Shown: positions 46,099 to 56,000, counted from the first letter of the stretch. The stretch: DNA of 56,859 bases from JBAYIE01 sp041665785 (GCA_041665785.1 JBAYIE010000026.1:1-56859), one strand, 5' to 3'. Translations and numbers: made by a program. Notes: generated by a model from the sequence alone, not told the origin.

Positions 46099-48525
46099 TT
46101 AGCGTTTTCGGAATTTCAGCAGGAGACTGTTTGCCACAACACTTACCGAGCTCATGGCCATGGCTGCTCCTGCTATCATCGGATTCAGCAAAAATCCGGT
46201 AGAAGGATACAGTATTCCGGCCGCAATCGGAATACCGATCAGGTTATAGATAAATGCCCAGAAAAGATTTTGCCGGATAACACGTACCGTTTGTTTCGAC
46301 AATTGAATCGCTTTTGGAATGAGGGTAAGATCGGAAGAAATGATTGTCATTTTGGCCACATCGATTGCAATGTCGGAACCTTTTCCCATGGCAATACTCA
46401 CATCGGCCAGGGCTAAAGCCTGCGAATCATTGATCCCGTCGCCAACCATGGCCACCGTTTTACCCTTTGCCTGCAACTCCCGGATGAAGGATGCTTTTTC
46501 GCCCGGTAAAACTTCGGCTTTATATGTTGAAATACCAACAGTTTCGGCTACCTGTTTTGCCGTGGCAGCATTATCTCCGGTAAGCATAAAAACTTCTATC
46601 CCGGCATCGTGCAATTGTTGAATGGCTGAAGCGGAGGTGCTTTTTATTTTATCGCTGATCGCAATAATCGCCAATGCAATTTTATCAGCGGCAAAGAAAA
46701 CAACGGTCTTCGACTGATTAAGCAAAAGAGCAAGGTCAGCATCTTGTTGATCTGAGAAAATTACAGCATGTTCATTCATTAATTTACGATTGCCTACCAG
46801 AAAGGTTTTGCCCTGGTACATGGCTTTTACCCCTCTTCCGGTAATGCTTTCAAAAGAATCAAACAGGAATGTCTGCTGAGTTTCCGTTTCATCGGTTACA
46901 TGTTTGTAAACCGCATCTGCCAGGGGATGTTCCGATTGCTTTTCGATCGCACCAAGCAATGCCGCATACGGTTTGTTTTGTTCGGTATACCATATCAGGT
47001 CGGTTACCTCAGGTTTGCCTTCGGTAATGGTTCCGGTTTTGTCGAGAATAATTGCATCGATTTTTTTATTCTGTTCCAGACTTTCTGCATCCTTTATGAG
47101 TATTCCGAGTTCGGCTCCTTTTCCAATACCTACCATAAGAGCGGTGGGCGTAGCCAGTCCGAGCGCACAGGGACAGGCAATGACCAATACTGTAATCATG
47201 GAAAGCATGGCATGGGTAAGTGCATGTTCGCCGCCAAAAAACATCCAAACCAAAAAGGTCATTATAGCAATGAGTATAACTACCGGTACAAAAATGCCGG
47301 CAATCTTGTCTACCAGTTTCTGAACAGGAGCTTTGCTACCCTGAGCCTCCTGCACCATTTTTATGATTTGAGCAAGCACCGTTTCGCCACCTACTTTTTG
47401 TGCAGTAATGTGCAAGGCCCCTTTTTGATTGATGGTACCTGCATAAACCAATGCACCCGATTGTTTTTCAACAGGCACAGGTTCGCCGGTAATCGAACTT
47501 TCATCCACGCTTGAATGACCTTGTTTTACCAGCCCATCAACCGGAATCCGGTCGCCGGGTTTAACCAGCAATAGATCGTTAATCTGAACTTGAGCTATCG
47601 GAATTGTTTGTTCCGAGCCATCTTCATGGATCCGAAGTACGGTTTTCGGTTGCATCCCTATTAGTTTTTTGATGGCCGAAGATGTATTTGATTTTGCGCG
47701 GTCTTCGAGTAATTTCCCCAATAGTATAAAGGCAATAACAACACCGGCACTTTCAAAATAAACCTCAGGATGCATTCCCCGGCTATGCCAGTATTCCGGA
47801 AACAAGGTATTGAAAACACTAAATAGATAAGCCGCTCCGGTACTTAAGGCAACAAGTGTGTCCATATTGGAAGATTTGTTCCGGGCTTGCTTATAAGCAT
47901 TCACAAAAAAACGTCCGCCAAACACGAGTACAATAGGTGTGGCCAACGCCCATTGGATATAATTGGCAAAAGGGGCATGCATAAAGAACATACCTACCAC
48001 AATCAGCGGAATACACAATACAACTGATGCGATCGTTTTAAAGCGAAGCTGTTTAAAGTGTTTTACTTTAAGATCCTCCATTTGTTGGCGGGCATCTTCG
48101 CTCTCGCCGATTTCGAGATCATAGCCTACGCTTTGTAAGGCGATCTTCATTTGTTCTTTCGCGATGGCTCCGGGTATATATTCAACCAATACCGTATTGG
48201 TTGCCACATTTACCGATGCATGAATTACGCCGGGTTGCGCCTGAAGCATGCTTTCTACACTGATAGCGCAGGATGCACAGGTCATACCGGTTACCGGAAG
48301 AGTTTCTTTAACTGTTTCAACGTCGTATCCCAAATCCCGGATTTTAGACACTGCATTGCTCACTGCATTCGTTTTTGCCGGATCAACTTCAATTACTGCA
48401 CGGTTGTTATTAAGCTCAACCTTGTGTTGTTTCAGCCCTTCAACGAGTGCAAGTCCATTGTCTACAATACGTGCGCAATGTTCACTCTCTACATCGATCA
48501 GGGGCAAATGGATGATGTTTTTCAT
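46099..48525 (-). CDS. copA: Copper-translocating P1B-type ATPase
   Basis: The 808-residue pump has two N-terminal HMA domains, but only the second has a normal site (MTCASC, about residues 80-86). The first has SEHC where CxxC is expected, so it keeps only the second Cys. Eight transmembrane segments follow, with the CPC copper-site motif (ACPCALGLATP), the phosphorylation motif DKTGTITEG, TGEPVPV in the actuator domain, and GDGINDSQAL. It exports Cu(I) from the cytoplasm by family. The ATG at 48525 is chosen; an ATG 21 bases upstream is possible. It is 78 bases after the AraC-type regulator gene. Confidence 0.96.
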   Translation of the reverse strand: MKNIIHLPLIDVESEHCARIVDNGLALVEGLKQHKVELNNNRAVIEVDPAKTNAVSNAVSKIRDLGYDVETVKETLPVTGMTCASCAISVESMLQAQPGVIHASVNVATNTVLVEYIPGAIAKEQMKIALQSVGYDLEIGESEDARQQMEDLKVKHFKQLRFKTIASVVLCIPLIVVGMFFMHAPFANYIQWALATPIVLVFGGRFFVNAYKQARNKSSNMDTLVALSTGAAYLFSVFNTLFPEYWHSRGMHPEVYFESAGVVIAFILLGKLLEDRAKSNTSSAIKKLIGMQPKTVLRIHEDGSEQTIPIAQVQINDLLLVKPGDRIPVDGLVKQGHSSVDESSITGEPVPVEKQSGALVYAGTINQKGALHITAQKVGGETVLAQIIKMVQEAQGSKAPVQKLVDKIAGIFVPVVILIAIMTFLVWMFFGGEHALTHAMLSMITVLVIACPCALGLATPTALMVGIGKGAELGILIKDAESLEQNKKIDAIILDKTGTITEGKPEVTDLIWYTEQNKPYAALLGAIEKQSEHPLADAVYKHVTDETETQQTFLFDSFESITGRGVKAMYQGKTFLVGNRKLMNEHAVIFSDQQDADLALLLNQSKTVVFFAADKIALAIIAISDKIKSTSASAIQQLHDAGIEVFMLTGDNAATAKQVAETVGISTYKAEVLPGEKASFIRELQAKGKTVAMVGDGINDSQALALADVSIAMGKGSDIAIDVAKMTIISSDLTLIPKAIQLSKQTVRVIRQNLFWAFIYNLIGIPIAAGILYPSTGFLLNPMIAGAAMAMSSVSVVANSLLLKFRKR

Positions 48526-48603
48526 GACCTGTATAATTTTCAACAAAATTCAGGCGCAGGACCATTTTTCGCTTTACACCATTATGGGACTGTTTTACAT
48601 CTT

Positions 48604-49170
48604 TTATTGATTTACCCGGTCGAGCGAAAGCCGTTTGTTTTCTTTAATTTTCTTAAAATAACTGGGCGTAAGGCCGGTCACTTTCTTAAACTGGTTGGAA
48701 AGATGTGCTACGCTGCTGTATCCCACCTCATCTGCAATCTCACTTAAATTTAATTCGTCGTATACCAACAGTTCTTTTACCTTCTCGATTTTTTGAAGGA
48801 TAATAAATTGTTCGATGGTGATGCCTTCAATTTCTGAGAATAAGTTACTGAGATAGCTGTAGTCTTTTGCGATTTGATCAGAAATCAGGGTGGAGTAATT
48901 TACTTTTAACCGTTCGCCGGCATGATGAACCTGATCAATCACTATATTTTTTATTTTTTCGATGATGGTACTTTTCTTGTCATCTATGAGTTCAAATCCA
49001 TGCTTTTGAAGAGCTGTATTGATTTTCTGCAAATCTTCCTTGGTTAGATCATGGTCCATATTTACTTCACCCATTGCAATATTGGCCGGCGCATACCCCA
49101 GTTTTTCAAACTCATTTGATACAACTGCAATGCAACGATTGCATACCATGTTTTTGATAAACAGCTTCAT
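48604..49170 (-). CDS. AraC-family regulator with HMA-like metal-binding N-terminus
   Basis: The 188-residue protein has an N-terminal HMA-like part with CNRC (KNMVCNRCIAVVSNEFEKLGY). The C-terminal AraC helix-turn-helix pair follows from about residue 100 (LNLSEIADEVGYSSVAHLSNQFKKVTGLTPSYFKKIKENKR). Such fusions are seen near copper genes in Bacteroidota; the CxxC plausibly senses Cu(I). The start is ATG at 49170, supported by a promoter at 49178-49208, which excludes the longer frame. First gene of the copper operon, so likely autoregulated. Confidence 0.9.
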   Translation of the reverse strand: MKLFIKNMVCNRCIAVVSNEFEKLGYAPANIAMGEVNMDHDLTKEDLQKINTALQKHGFELIDDKKSTIIEKIKNIVIDQVHHAGERLKVNYSTLISDQIAKDYSYLSNLFSEIEGITIEQFIILQKIEKVKELLVYDELNLSEIADEVGYSSVAHLSNQFKKVTGLTPSYFKKIKENKRLSLDRVNQ

Positions 49171-49177
49171 ACCGATA

Positions 49178-49208
49178 CAAATGTAGGGAGAGAGTGTGAA
49201 GTACACAA
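49178..49208 (-). promoter_or_regulatory. Promoter of the copper operon, with dyad in the spacer
   Basis: On the minus strand TTG, 20 bases, then TACATTTG (49178-49185) fit the Bacteroidota promoter. The -7 box ends 7 bases before the ATG at 49170, so the mRNA is nearly leaderless. The spacer contains GTGTACTTCACAC, an imperfect dyad that is a candidate operator for the AraC-type protein encoded just downstream. Confidence 0.7.
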
Positions 49209-49212
49209 TCAA

Positions 49213-49519
49213 CCCTTAATATTTATTGGAGATGAACTAAGCTTATAATTGGCAACCAATCCAAAACTCAGAATTAACCCGTTGTACGATTTATCCGTAA
49301 TGGAAACACTGAAAACAAATGAGGGGCATCACATGTGATACCCTGCACACAACTTGTGATGCTCCCAATAACGCAGGTCTTTAAAATGGTATATTGCCAA
49401 CAACGTCATTTATCCATCCCCCTCTATAATATTTATCATCCCATTCGTTGACCTGGGTCATAAATTGGCAATCAGAATAGGTCGACCTTGCAAGAGCATA
49501 TTAATGCATTCTATTCCTC
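49213..49519. other. Intergenic stretch between the copper regulator and the 607-residue gene
   Basis: Besides the inverted repeats at 49323-49365 there is no gene. The region should hold the promoter of the gene at 49520, but no TAnnTTTG with a -33 TTG is clear. Confidence 0.45.
49323..49365. repeat. Nested inverted repeats with ATCACATGTGAT palindrome
   Basis: A perfect 12-base palindrome ATCACATGTGAT (49328-49339) is followed about 15 bases later by TGTGATGC, complementary to the GCATCACA at its start, so a larger hairpin with GGGGCATCACA / TGTGATGCTCCC arms is also possible. It lies between the divergent copper regulator and the 607-residue gene, and could bind a CRP/FNR-type or other dimeric regulator. 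Confidence 0.55.
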
Positions 49520-51343
49520 ATGAATTCAACCTCTGAACATACATTTCATATTCCGGTACTGGGCCTTGCATATTCGATCGACACTCCCATCAAGGTCGCG
49601 CGATACGGAATTACCAGCGTGGTCTCCATTATCAAAGACGAATTGCTGGAAAAGATGCGCGAACATTACGCCCACGAGTATCAGCAACCATTTGAAGCCA
49701 TACCTGATTCCGACATTGATCACCGTGCCAAGCGCATTACGGCCTATCTCAATCTGGTACAATATATAGTGACTTTACAGGTACAACAGCTAAAGAACCA
49801 GGACTTTGAACCAAACAGCGAGATCACTAATTATTTTGAATTGTTGCCGGATCATGCCCCATCCCGGATTTTGTATCAACGCATGCTGGAAACTACCGGT
49901 GATGAACAAATCCAATTGCAGGAAGAATTGCGCAAACGTATCATTCCCGGTCAGATCCAGGTGAATATCATGACCAAAATTGATAACCTGAATTATAATT
50001 CTGATAAGCAACCTTTACCTCCTGAATACGCTGATGCCATGTCGGCTTTGCGTGGTTTTGCCAACAGCGATTTAAAGGCCGGCGTTGTATTCTCGGCCGG
50101 ACTGAACCCGCGTTTGTTTGCTTACCTCGAGTCGTTCAAAGATTTCTTTCCGGACGAAAAAGGAGAAGTACGTAAATCTATTATTCTAAAGGTCAGCGAT
50201 TACCGCTCTGCTCTCATTCAGGGAAAATTGCTGGCAAAACGCGGTATCTGGGTTTCTGAATTCCGTATTGAGTCGGGTTTGAATTGTGGCGGACATGCCT
50301 TCCCGACCGAAGGATACCTCTTGGGTCCCATATTGGAAGAGTTCCGGCAAAACCGCCTTGCCCTGGCAAACGAATTGTTTTCTATTTGCAATCAAGCTCT
50401 TCAAACCAAAACATGGCCGGTGTATACCGCACAACCGGAAAGTCGCGTAACAGTGCAGGGAGGAATTGGAAATGCAGAAGAAGACCGCTTATTCCGCGAT
50501 TATTACGGAGTAGATGCAACCGGTTGGGGTAGTCCATTCTTATTGGTACCCGAAGCCACCAGCGTAGATGAACATACGTTAAACGATCTGTCACATGCCC
50601 GTAAGGAAGACTATTTTCTCAGCAAAGCATCACCTCTGGGTGTTCCGTTCAATAACTTTCGCAAGAGTACATCAGAAGCACAGCGACTGCGCAGAATCGA
50701 ACTCGACAAACCCGGTAGTCCGTGTTATAACAAACATCTCGCATTTGATACCGAATTTACTGAAACACCCATTTGCCAGGCTTCGCGTCAATATCAGCGT
50801 TTAAAATTAAATCAACTGGAAACGTTGAACCTCAGCAAAGAGGAATACGATGCTAAATTCGATGAGATAACCGGAAAGGATTGCCTCTGCGAAGGATTGG
50901 CAACATCTGCCTTATTGAAAAATCATATCCCGTTACCAAAGCACCGTGCAGCGGTTACGATTTGTCCGGGACCCAACCTGGCATATTTCTCCGGAATATT
51001 TTCCTTGAAACAAATGGTGAATCATATTTATGGTCGCTTGAATATTTTAAACAACCTCCCTCGTCCGCATTGTTTCATCAACGAGTGCGCGATGTACATC
51101 GATTACCTGAAAAAGGAATTGCAAAAACCGCAGGCACCTGTATCCGATAAACAGGTGAAATATTTTACCAATTTCAAAACCAACCTCGAGGCAGGTGTGA
51201 AATATTATGAAGAGTTGCTGGAGAAAGTAACGCGTGAAGCCATTTCGGGTAAAGCACGCATGATGGAAGAACTGGAATCCTTCAAACACACGCTTGCTGA
51301 AATGCAAATTTTGCTAGCCGGTCACAAATTGTTGATTGCCTGA
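49520..51343 (+). CDS. Conserved uncharacterised 607-residue Cys-rich protein, possibly TIM-barrel oxidoreductase
   Basis: I do not recognise a named family. Residues 170-340 look like a TIM barrel: FANSDLKAGVVFSAGLN, KVSDYRSALIQGKLLAKRG, ESGLNCGGHAFPTEGYLLGPILEEF, and RVTVQGGIGN followed by DYYGVDATGWGSPFLLVPEA, phrases like those of FMN-binding dehydrogenases. Nine Cys are present (256, 290, 402, 419, 455, 457, 482, 518, 522), of which 402-522 could hold an Fe-S cluster or metal. No signal peptide or membrane segment is seen, so it is cytoplasmic. It is divergent from the copper operon. A redox enzyme is an inference only. Confidence 0.6.
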   Translation: MNSTSEHTFHIPVLGLAYSIDTPIKVARYGITSVVSIIKDELLEKMREHYAHEYQQPFEAIPDSDIDHRAKRITAYLNLVQYIVTLQVQQLKNQDFEPNSEITNYFELLPDHAPSRILYQRMLETTGDEQIQLQEELRKRIIPGQIQVNIMTKIDNLNYNSDKQPLPPEYADAMSALRGFANSDLKAGVVFSAGLNPRLFAYLESFKDFFPDEKGEVRKSIILKVSDYRSALIQGKLLAKRGIWVSEFRIESGLNCGGHAFPTEGYLLGPILEEFRQNRLALANELFSICNQALQTKTWPVYTAQPESRVTVQGGIGNAEEDRLFRDYYGVDATGWGSPFLLVPEATSVDEHTLNDLSHARKEDYFLSKASPLGVPFNNFRKSTSEAQRLRRIELDKPGSPCYNKHLAFDTEFTETPICQASRQYQRLKLNQLETLNLSKEEYDAKFDEITGKDCLCEGLATSALLKNHIPLPKHRAAVTICPGPNLAYFSGIFSLKQMVNHIYGRLNILNNLPRPHCFINECAMYIDYLKKELQKPQAPVSDKQVKYFTNFKTNLEAGVKYYEELLEKVTREAISGKARMMEELESFKHTLAEMQILLAGHKLLIA

Positions 51344-51408
51344 GATCAGGTGATCTTTTATGAATGGATTAAATAAAACAACTCATTCATTTTAATAACC
51401 ATTCTGTA

Positions 51409-51720
51409 TTAACGGGTGTGCTCTCTTAATTCTTCAACAAACAGGAGCATTGAAGAGTGATGAACTGTTAATATATCGATGCGATCAACGTCTTTTAACC
51501 AATTAATAATCCGGTAATTTCCATGAATTAATTCCCGGATATTTTCATTACTTGCCTCAGGGACCAATCTTCCGCTCCTGGGATATTTTCTTAATTGAAT
51601 GACGGATGTTCTGATATTTTGAACAGTAATCCGGGCATATTTTACCGAATCCTGAGCAATAAATCCGGCTATGGAAACAAGATCGTTTTTCGCTTGTTCA
51701 GTCCAGTTTATACTAACCAT
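51409..51720 (-). CDS. ParE/RelE-type toxin
   Basis: The 103-residue protein has the RelE/ParE fold: INWTEQAKNDLVSIAGFIAQDSVKYA at the start, LRKYPRSGRLVPE in the middle, and the NIRELIHGNYRIINW and ILTVHHSSM ends, with the Arg/Tyr positions of the family. As a type II toxin it would cleave mRNA or block gyrase; which one is not decidable. It overlaps the antitoxin gene by 13 bases. Confidence 0.87.
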   Translation of the reverse strand: MVSINWTEQAKNDLVSIAGFIAQDSVKYARITVQNIRTSVIQLRKYPRSGRLVPEASNENIRELIHGNYRIINWLKDVDRIDILTVHHSSMLLFVEELREHTR

Positions 51721-51890
51721 GATGGAAGAAATTTATCCAAATCTTCGTCGCGGATAACTTTTCCTTTAATACTATCTTGTTTTCCTTTTTCTATTTTCTC
51801 TAAAAGAAGAATTCTTTCAAAAACTTCTTCCAATGAAAAGGAATCGGGTAATTGTTTGATAGAATTGATAATTTCTTCCTTTGTAAGCAT
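51708..51890 (-). CDS. Antitoxin partner of ParE/RelE toxin
   Basis: The 60-residue protein (MLTKEEIINSIKQLPDSFSLEEVFERILLLEKIEKGKQDS) resembles short helical antitoxins of RelE/ParE systems. It is encoded just upstream of and overlapping the toxin, the usual order. The ATG at 51890 is chosen over a TTG 18 bases upstream. No separate DNA-binding domain can be identified. Confidence 0.8.
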   Translation of the reverse strand: MLTKEEIINSIKQLPDSFSLEEVFERILLLEKIEKGKQDSIKGKVIRDEDLDKFLPSWLV

Positions 51891-52047
51891 AAAATTGGTG
51901 TTTATCAAATATAGGAATGTTTCAAGACATTTCTTTTGAATAAATTGGATTCAACATGACTTTAAATACTATTCCTTAAATGATAAAGTTGTTTGCTGCA
52001 TATTCTGGAAATCCCACACGCAGCATTACAGGTTGAGTATACATTAG

Positions 52048-52788
52048 TTAAACCGAGCCATGCACCGCTTTTGCCAATTCAGCTACCAAACCCGGATCTT
52101 TCTCAAACGCATTGCCCACCACAATCACATGTGCTCCGGCTTTGCAGGCTGCAGTAACTTGTTCCACCGTGCGCATACCACCACCTACAAACAAGGGTAC
52201 GTCCACCTGTTCGCAAACGGCTTCAATTACACTGGCCGGTACGGGATTTTGTGCTCCGCTGCCGGCATCCATATAAATAACTTTTAACCCAAGCAGGGTT
52301 CCGGCAAGAGCCGTAGTTGCTGCAATGGCAGGTTTATCCGCCGGAATTGGAGTGGTACCACTCATATAAGATACCGAAGTGGTTTTGCCTCCGTCGATCA
52401 GCATATACCCGGTAGGAATAACTTCCAGCCGGCTTTTTTTCAATTGGGGAGCAGCTAAAACCTGTTTACCAATCAACAGTTCGGGGTTGCGACCCGAGAT
52501 CAGGGATAAAAACAGAATGGCATCGGCATCGTGACTGATTTGCATCAGACTGCCGGGAAACAGCAATACTGGAAGCTTACTCTCCCGCTTGATCACACGC
52601 ACACAGTCGTCGAAGAAGCCATTGGTGATAAGGCTTCCGCCAACCAGAATCAGGTCGGCACCACTTGATTCAGCCTTTCCGCACAAATCAACCAGAAACG
52701 ATTCGTCCGGAATGCTGTCGGGATCAATTAAAACGGCCAGCATCTTTTTGCCGGTCCGGATGCGCTGGAGTATTCCTTCGAGTACCAA
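52048..52788 (-). CDS. Geranylgeranylglyceryl phosphate synthase family protein
   Basis: The 246-residue TIM-barrel protein matches the GGGP synthase/PcrB family: LAVLIDPDSIP near the N-terminus, LILVGGSLI, LFPGS, the YMDAGSGAQNPVP loop, and FVGGGMRTVEQVTAACKAGAHVIVVGNAFEK as the phosphate site. It joins glycerol-1-phosphate to a polyprenyl diphosphate. Known Bacteroidota members are of the archaeal type; the product here is not determined. The start is TTG at 52788. It is divergent from the ribonucleotide reductase across the DnaA-box region. Confidence 0.88.
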   Translation of the reverse strand: MVLEGILQRIRTGKKMLAVLIDPDSIPDESFLVDLCGKAESSGADLILVGGSLITNGFFDDCVRVIKRESKLPVLLFPGSLMQISHDADAILFLSLISGRNPELLIGKQVLAAPQLKKSRLEVIPTGYMLIDGGKTTSVSYMSGTTPIPADKPAIAATTALAGTLLGLKVIYMDAGSGAQNPVPASVIEAVCEQVDVPLFVGGGMRTVEQVTAACKAGAHVIVVGNAFEKDPGLVAELAKAVHGSV

Positions 52789-52881
52789 ATTATTTTATCT
52801 TATTGTATCTTAAAAAGGACAATGCTCTGATTTTGAAATACATCTTTACAGGTGCAAAGCCTAGGCAAATAAACGACTTTT

Positions 52882-52962
52882 TGTGAATAATTTATGTTAT
52901 GCACAGAGAAACGACTACCAAAATCAAGACAACTTGTGTGAATTCATTTTTGCTGTGGATAA
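52882..52962. promoter_or_regulatory. Cluster of three exact DnaA boxes upstream of ribonucleotide reductase
   Basis: TGTGAATAA (52882-52890), TTATGCACA (52897-52905) and TGTGGATAA (52954-52962) all match TTATNCACA on one strand or the other. A fourth with one mismatch (TTTGGATAA) is at 52996-53004. Then comes a C-run and an AT-rich stretch (53015-53060). The cluster could regulate nrdJ through DnaA, or be part of a replication origin. Confidence 0.7.
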
Positions 52963-53068
52963 TGCTTTTTGATTGGGAATGTTTTGTAAAGCACTTTTGG
53001 ATAAAAACCCCCCAAAGTTTTTTTAACCATAAGATAACGATAATATAACTTAATAAATTTCTTCAGCC

Positions 53069-56000
53069 ATGAGTGGAAAAACTACCAGAAAATCAGAGCA
53101 AAAAGGCCTTCGCATCGAGCGCTTTTTTACCCGGGATGGCATTAGCCCGTACAACATGTTCGAGTATGATTACAGAACATCTGTAATTAAAAACCCGAAC
53201 GGGACCAAAGTATTTGAAATGAACAACGTGGAGGTTCCCAAACAATGGAGCCAGGTTGCAACCGATGTATTAGCACAAAAATATTTCAGAAAAGCGGGTG
53301 TTCCCTTGCCGGATGGTAGTACGGGAAGCGAAACATCTATCAAACAGGTTGCACATCGTATGGCCGATTGTTGGATGCAGTGGGGCGAAAAGTACGGTTA
53401 TTTCGATTCGCGTGTGGATGCCCAGAACTTTTATGAAGAGATGGTCTACATGATCATTGGTCAATATGCAGCACCCAATTCACCCCAATGGTTCAATACC
53501 GGTTTAGCTTCGGCCTATGGCATCAAGGGAAAGCCACAGGGACATTATTATGTTGATCCGGTAACAGGAACACTCGAAAAGTCAACCTCCGCTTATGAGC
53601 GTCCGCAACCCCATGCCTGCTTTATCCTTTCGGTTGAAGACGATCTGGTAAACGAAGGCGGTATCATGGATTTGTGGGTACGCGAAGCCCGGATCTTCAA
53701 ATACGGTTCAGGCGTAGGAACTAATTTCTCGCGCATTCGCGGTGCATCCGAAAAACTTTCAGGCGGTGGTTCATCTTCCGGTCTCATGAGTTTCCTGAAA
53801 ATAGGCGACCGTGCTGCCGGTGCTATCAAATCGGGAGGAACTACCCGTCGTGCAGCTAAAATGGTTTGCCTCGACCTCGATCATCCCGAAATCGTAGAAT
53901 TCATCAACTGGAAAAAAGGGGAAGAAAAGAAAGTAGCTGCCCTGATCGCTGCCGGTTATCCGAGCGATTACGAAGGAGAAGCATACCAAACCGTATCGGG
54001 TCAGAACTCCAACAATTCAGTTCGGATCCCTCAGGAATTTTTTGAAGCCCTCAACGAAGGCAAAGACTGGGACCTGATTGGACGTACCAACGGAAAGGTA
54101 ATGAAATCCATTCCTGCACAGGAAATGTGGGACATGATTGCCGATGCTGCATGGGCATGCGCCGATCCCGGAGTACAATACGATACCACCATCAATGAAT
54201 GGCATACCTGTCCGGAAGGCGGACGCATCAACGCGTCGAATCCTTGTTCAGAATATATGTTCCTCGACAATACCGCCTGCAACCTGGCTTCCCTCAACCT
54301 CATGAAGTTTTTTAATTCAGAAACATGTGAGTACGATGTGCCGGCTATCGAACATGCTTCGCGTTTGTGGACCATCGTGTTGGAAATTTCCGTATTGATG
54401 GCGCAGTTCCCTTCCAAAGAAGTAGCGCAGTTGTCGTACGAATACCGCACGCTTGGATTGGGTTATGCCAATATGGGTACTGCTCTAATGGTAGCAGGTA
54501 TTCCGTATGATTCTCCAAAAGCGTTTGCTATTTGCGGAGCCATCACAGCCATCCTGACCGGAACTTCCTATACCACTTCGGCCGAGATGGCTCAGTTCCT
54601 CGGAGCATTCCCGAAATACAACGAAAATAAAATGCATATGATGCGTGTAATGCGCAATCATCGTTATGCTGCATACAATGCCACCGATGCTTACGAACAA
54701 TTATCGATTCAACCGGTAGGCATCGATCCTAAATTCTGCCCGGATTATTTGCTTAAGGCCGCCTGCAATTCGTGGGATGGTGCCGTACAACTGGGCGAGA
54801 AATACGGATACCGCAATGCGCAAACTACAGTAATTGCACCTACCGGAACCATCGGTCTGGTGATGGATTGCGATACAACCGGTATCGAACCGGATTTTGC
54901 ATTGGTGAAATTCAAAAAGCTTTCAGGTGGCGGATATTTCAAAATCATCAACCAGTCGGTGCCACAGGCATTGCGTAATCTGGGTTATTCCGATGATGAA
55001 ACCGATGCCATCATCCGCTATGCTACCGGACATGCTACGTTGACCGGTGCACCGCATATCAATCCGGAAACCTTAAAATTCCGTGGCCTGACCGAAGAAG
55101 AAATTGAAAAAGTAGAGGAAGCCGTTGCAGGAAGTTTTGAAATCGGTTTTGCATTCAACCAATGGACGCTCGGCGAAGCATGCATGCAACGTCTGGGTTT
55201 CAAACCGGAAGAATACAACGGTTATAGTTTCAACCTGCTGCGCAAACTGGGGTTCACCAAAAAAGAAATTGAAGAAGCCAACGATTATGTATGCGGAACC
55301 ATGACCGTAGAAGGTGCACCGCTGTTGAAAGACGAACACCTGGCTGTTTTTGATTGTGCCAACAAATGCGGTACCAAAGGCGAGCGCTATATCGCTGCAC
55401 AAGGTCATATTCGCATGATGGCGGCTGCCCAACCTTTCCTGAGCGGTGCGATTTCGAAAACCATCAATTTGCCGAACGAAGCCAAGGTAGATGATATCAA
55501 AGATTGTTATTACCTGAGCTGGAAACTGGGCTTGAAAGCAAACGCCCTGTACCGCGACGGATGTAAATTATCGCAACCGCTGAGCAACAAATCAGATGTG
55601 ATCGACGAAGAAGAAACACAGGAAGTAATCGAACAAATTCTGGGAGTAGATGCACACAAACCGGTAGGTGAATTGTCGCCTGAGCAAGTCCTGGAAGCTG
55701 CTACCGCCATACTCAACCGCACACACGATACCGCGTTCAAACATAAACTGGCAGGGGTTGTAGCGCGTAAAACTTTACCGGGTAAACGCGGTGGGTTTAC
55801 GCAGAAAGCAACCGTTGGCGGACAAACCATTTTTGTTCGCACAGGTGAATACGAAGACGGAACATTGGGAGAAATATTTGTGGACTTGCACAAAGAAGGT
55901 GCTACCCTGCGTTCGTTGATGAACTGCTTCTCAATTGCTGTTTCGCTGGGATTGCAATACGGTGTTCCATTGGAAGATTACGTTGATAAATTCACCTTCA

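Noticed and set aside
51341..51360. GATCAGGTGATC hairpin after the 607-residue gene
   Set aside because: The loop is only two bases with a short stem and no long T-run, so it is not a convincing terminator.
52789..53068. Possible cobalamin riboswitch before the B12-dependent reductase
   Set aside because: I looked for the B12-box-type core and stems and found none; the region is dominated by DnaA boxes.
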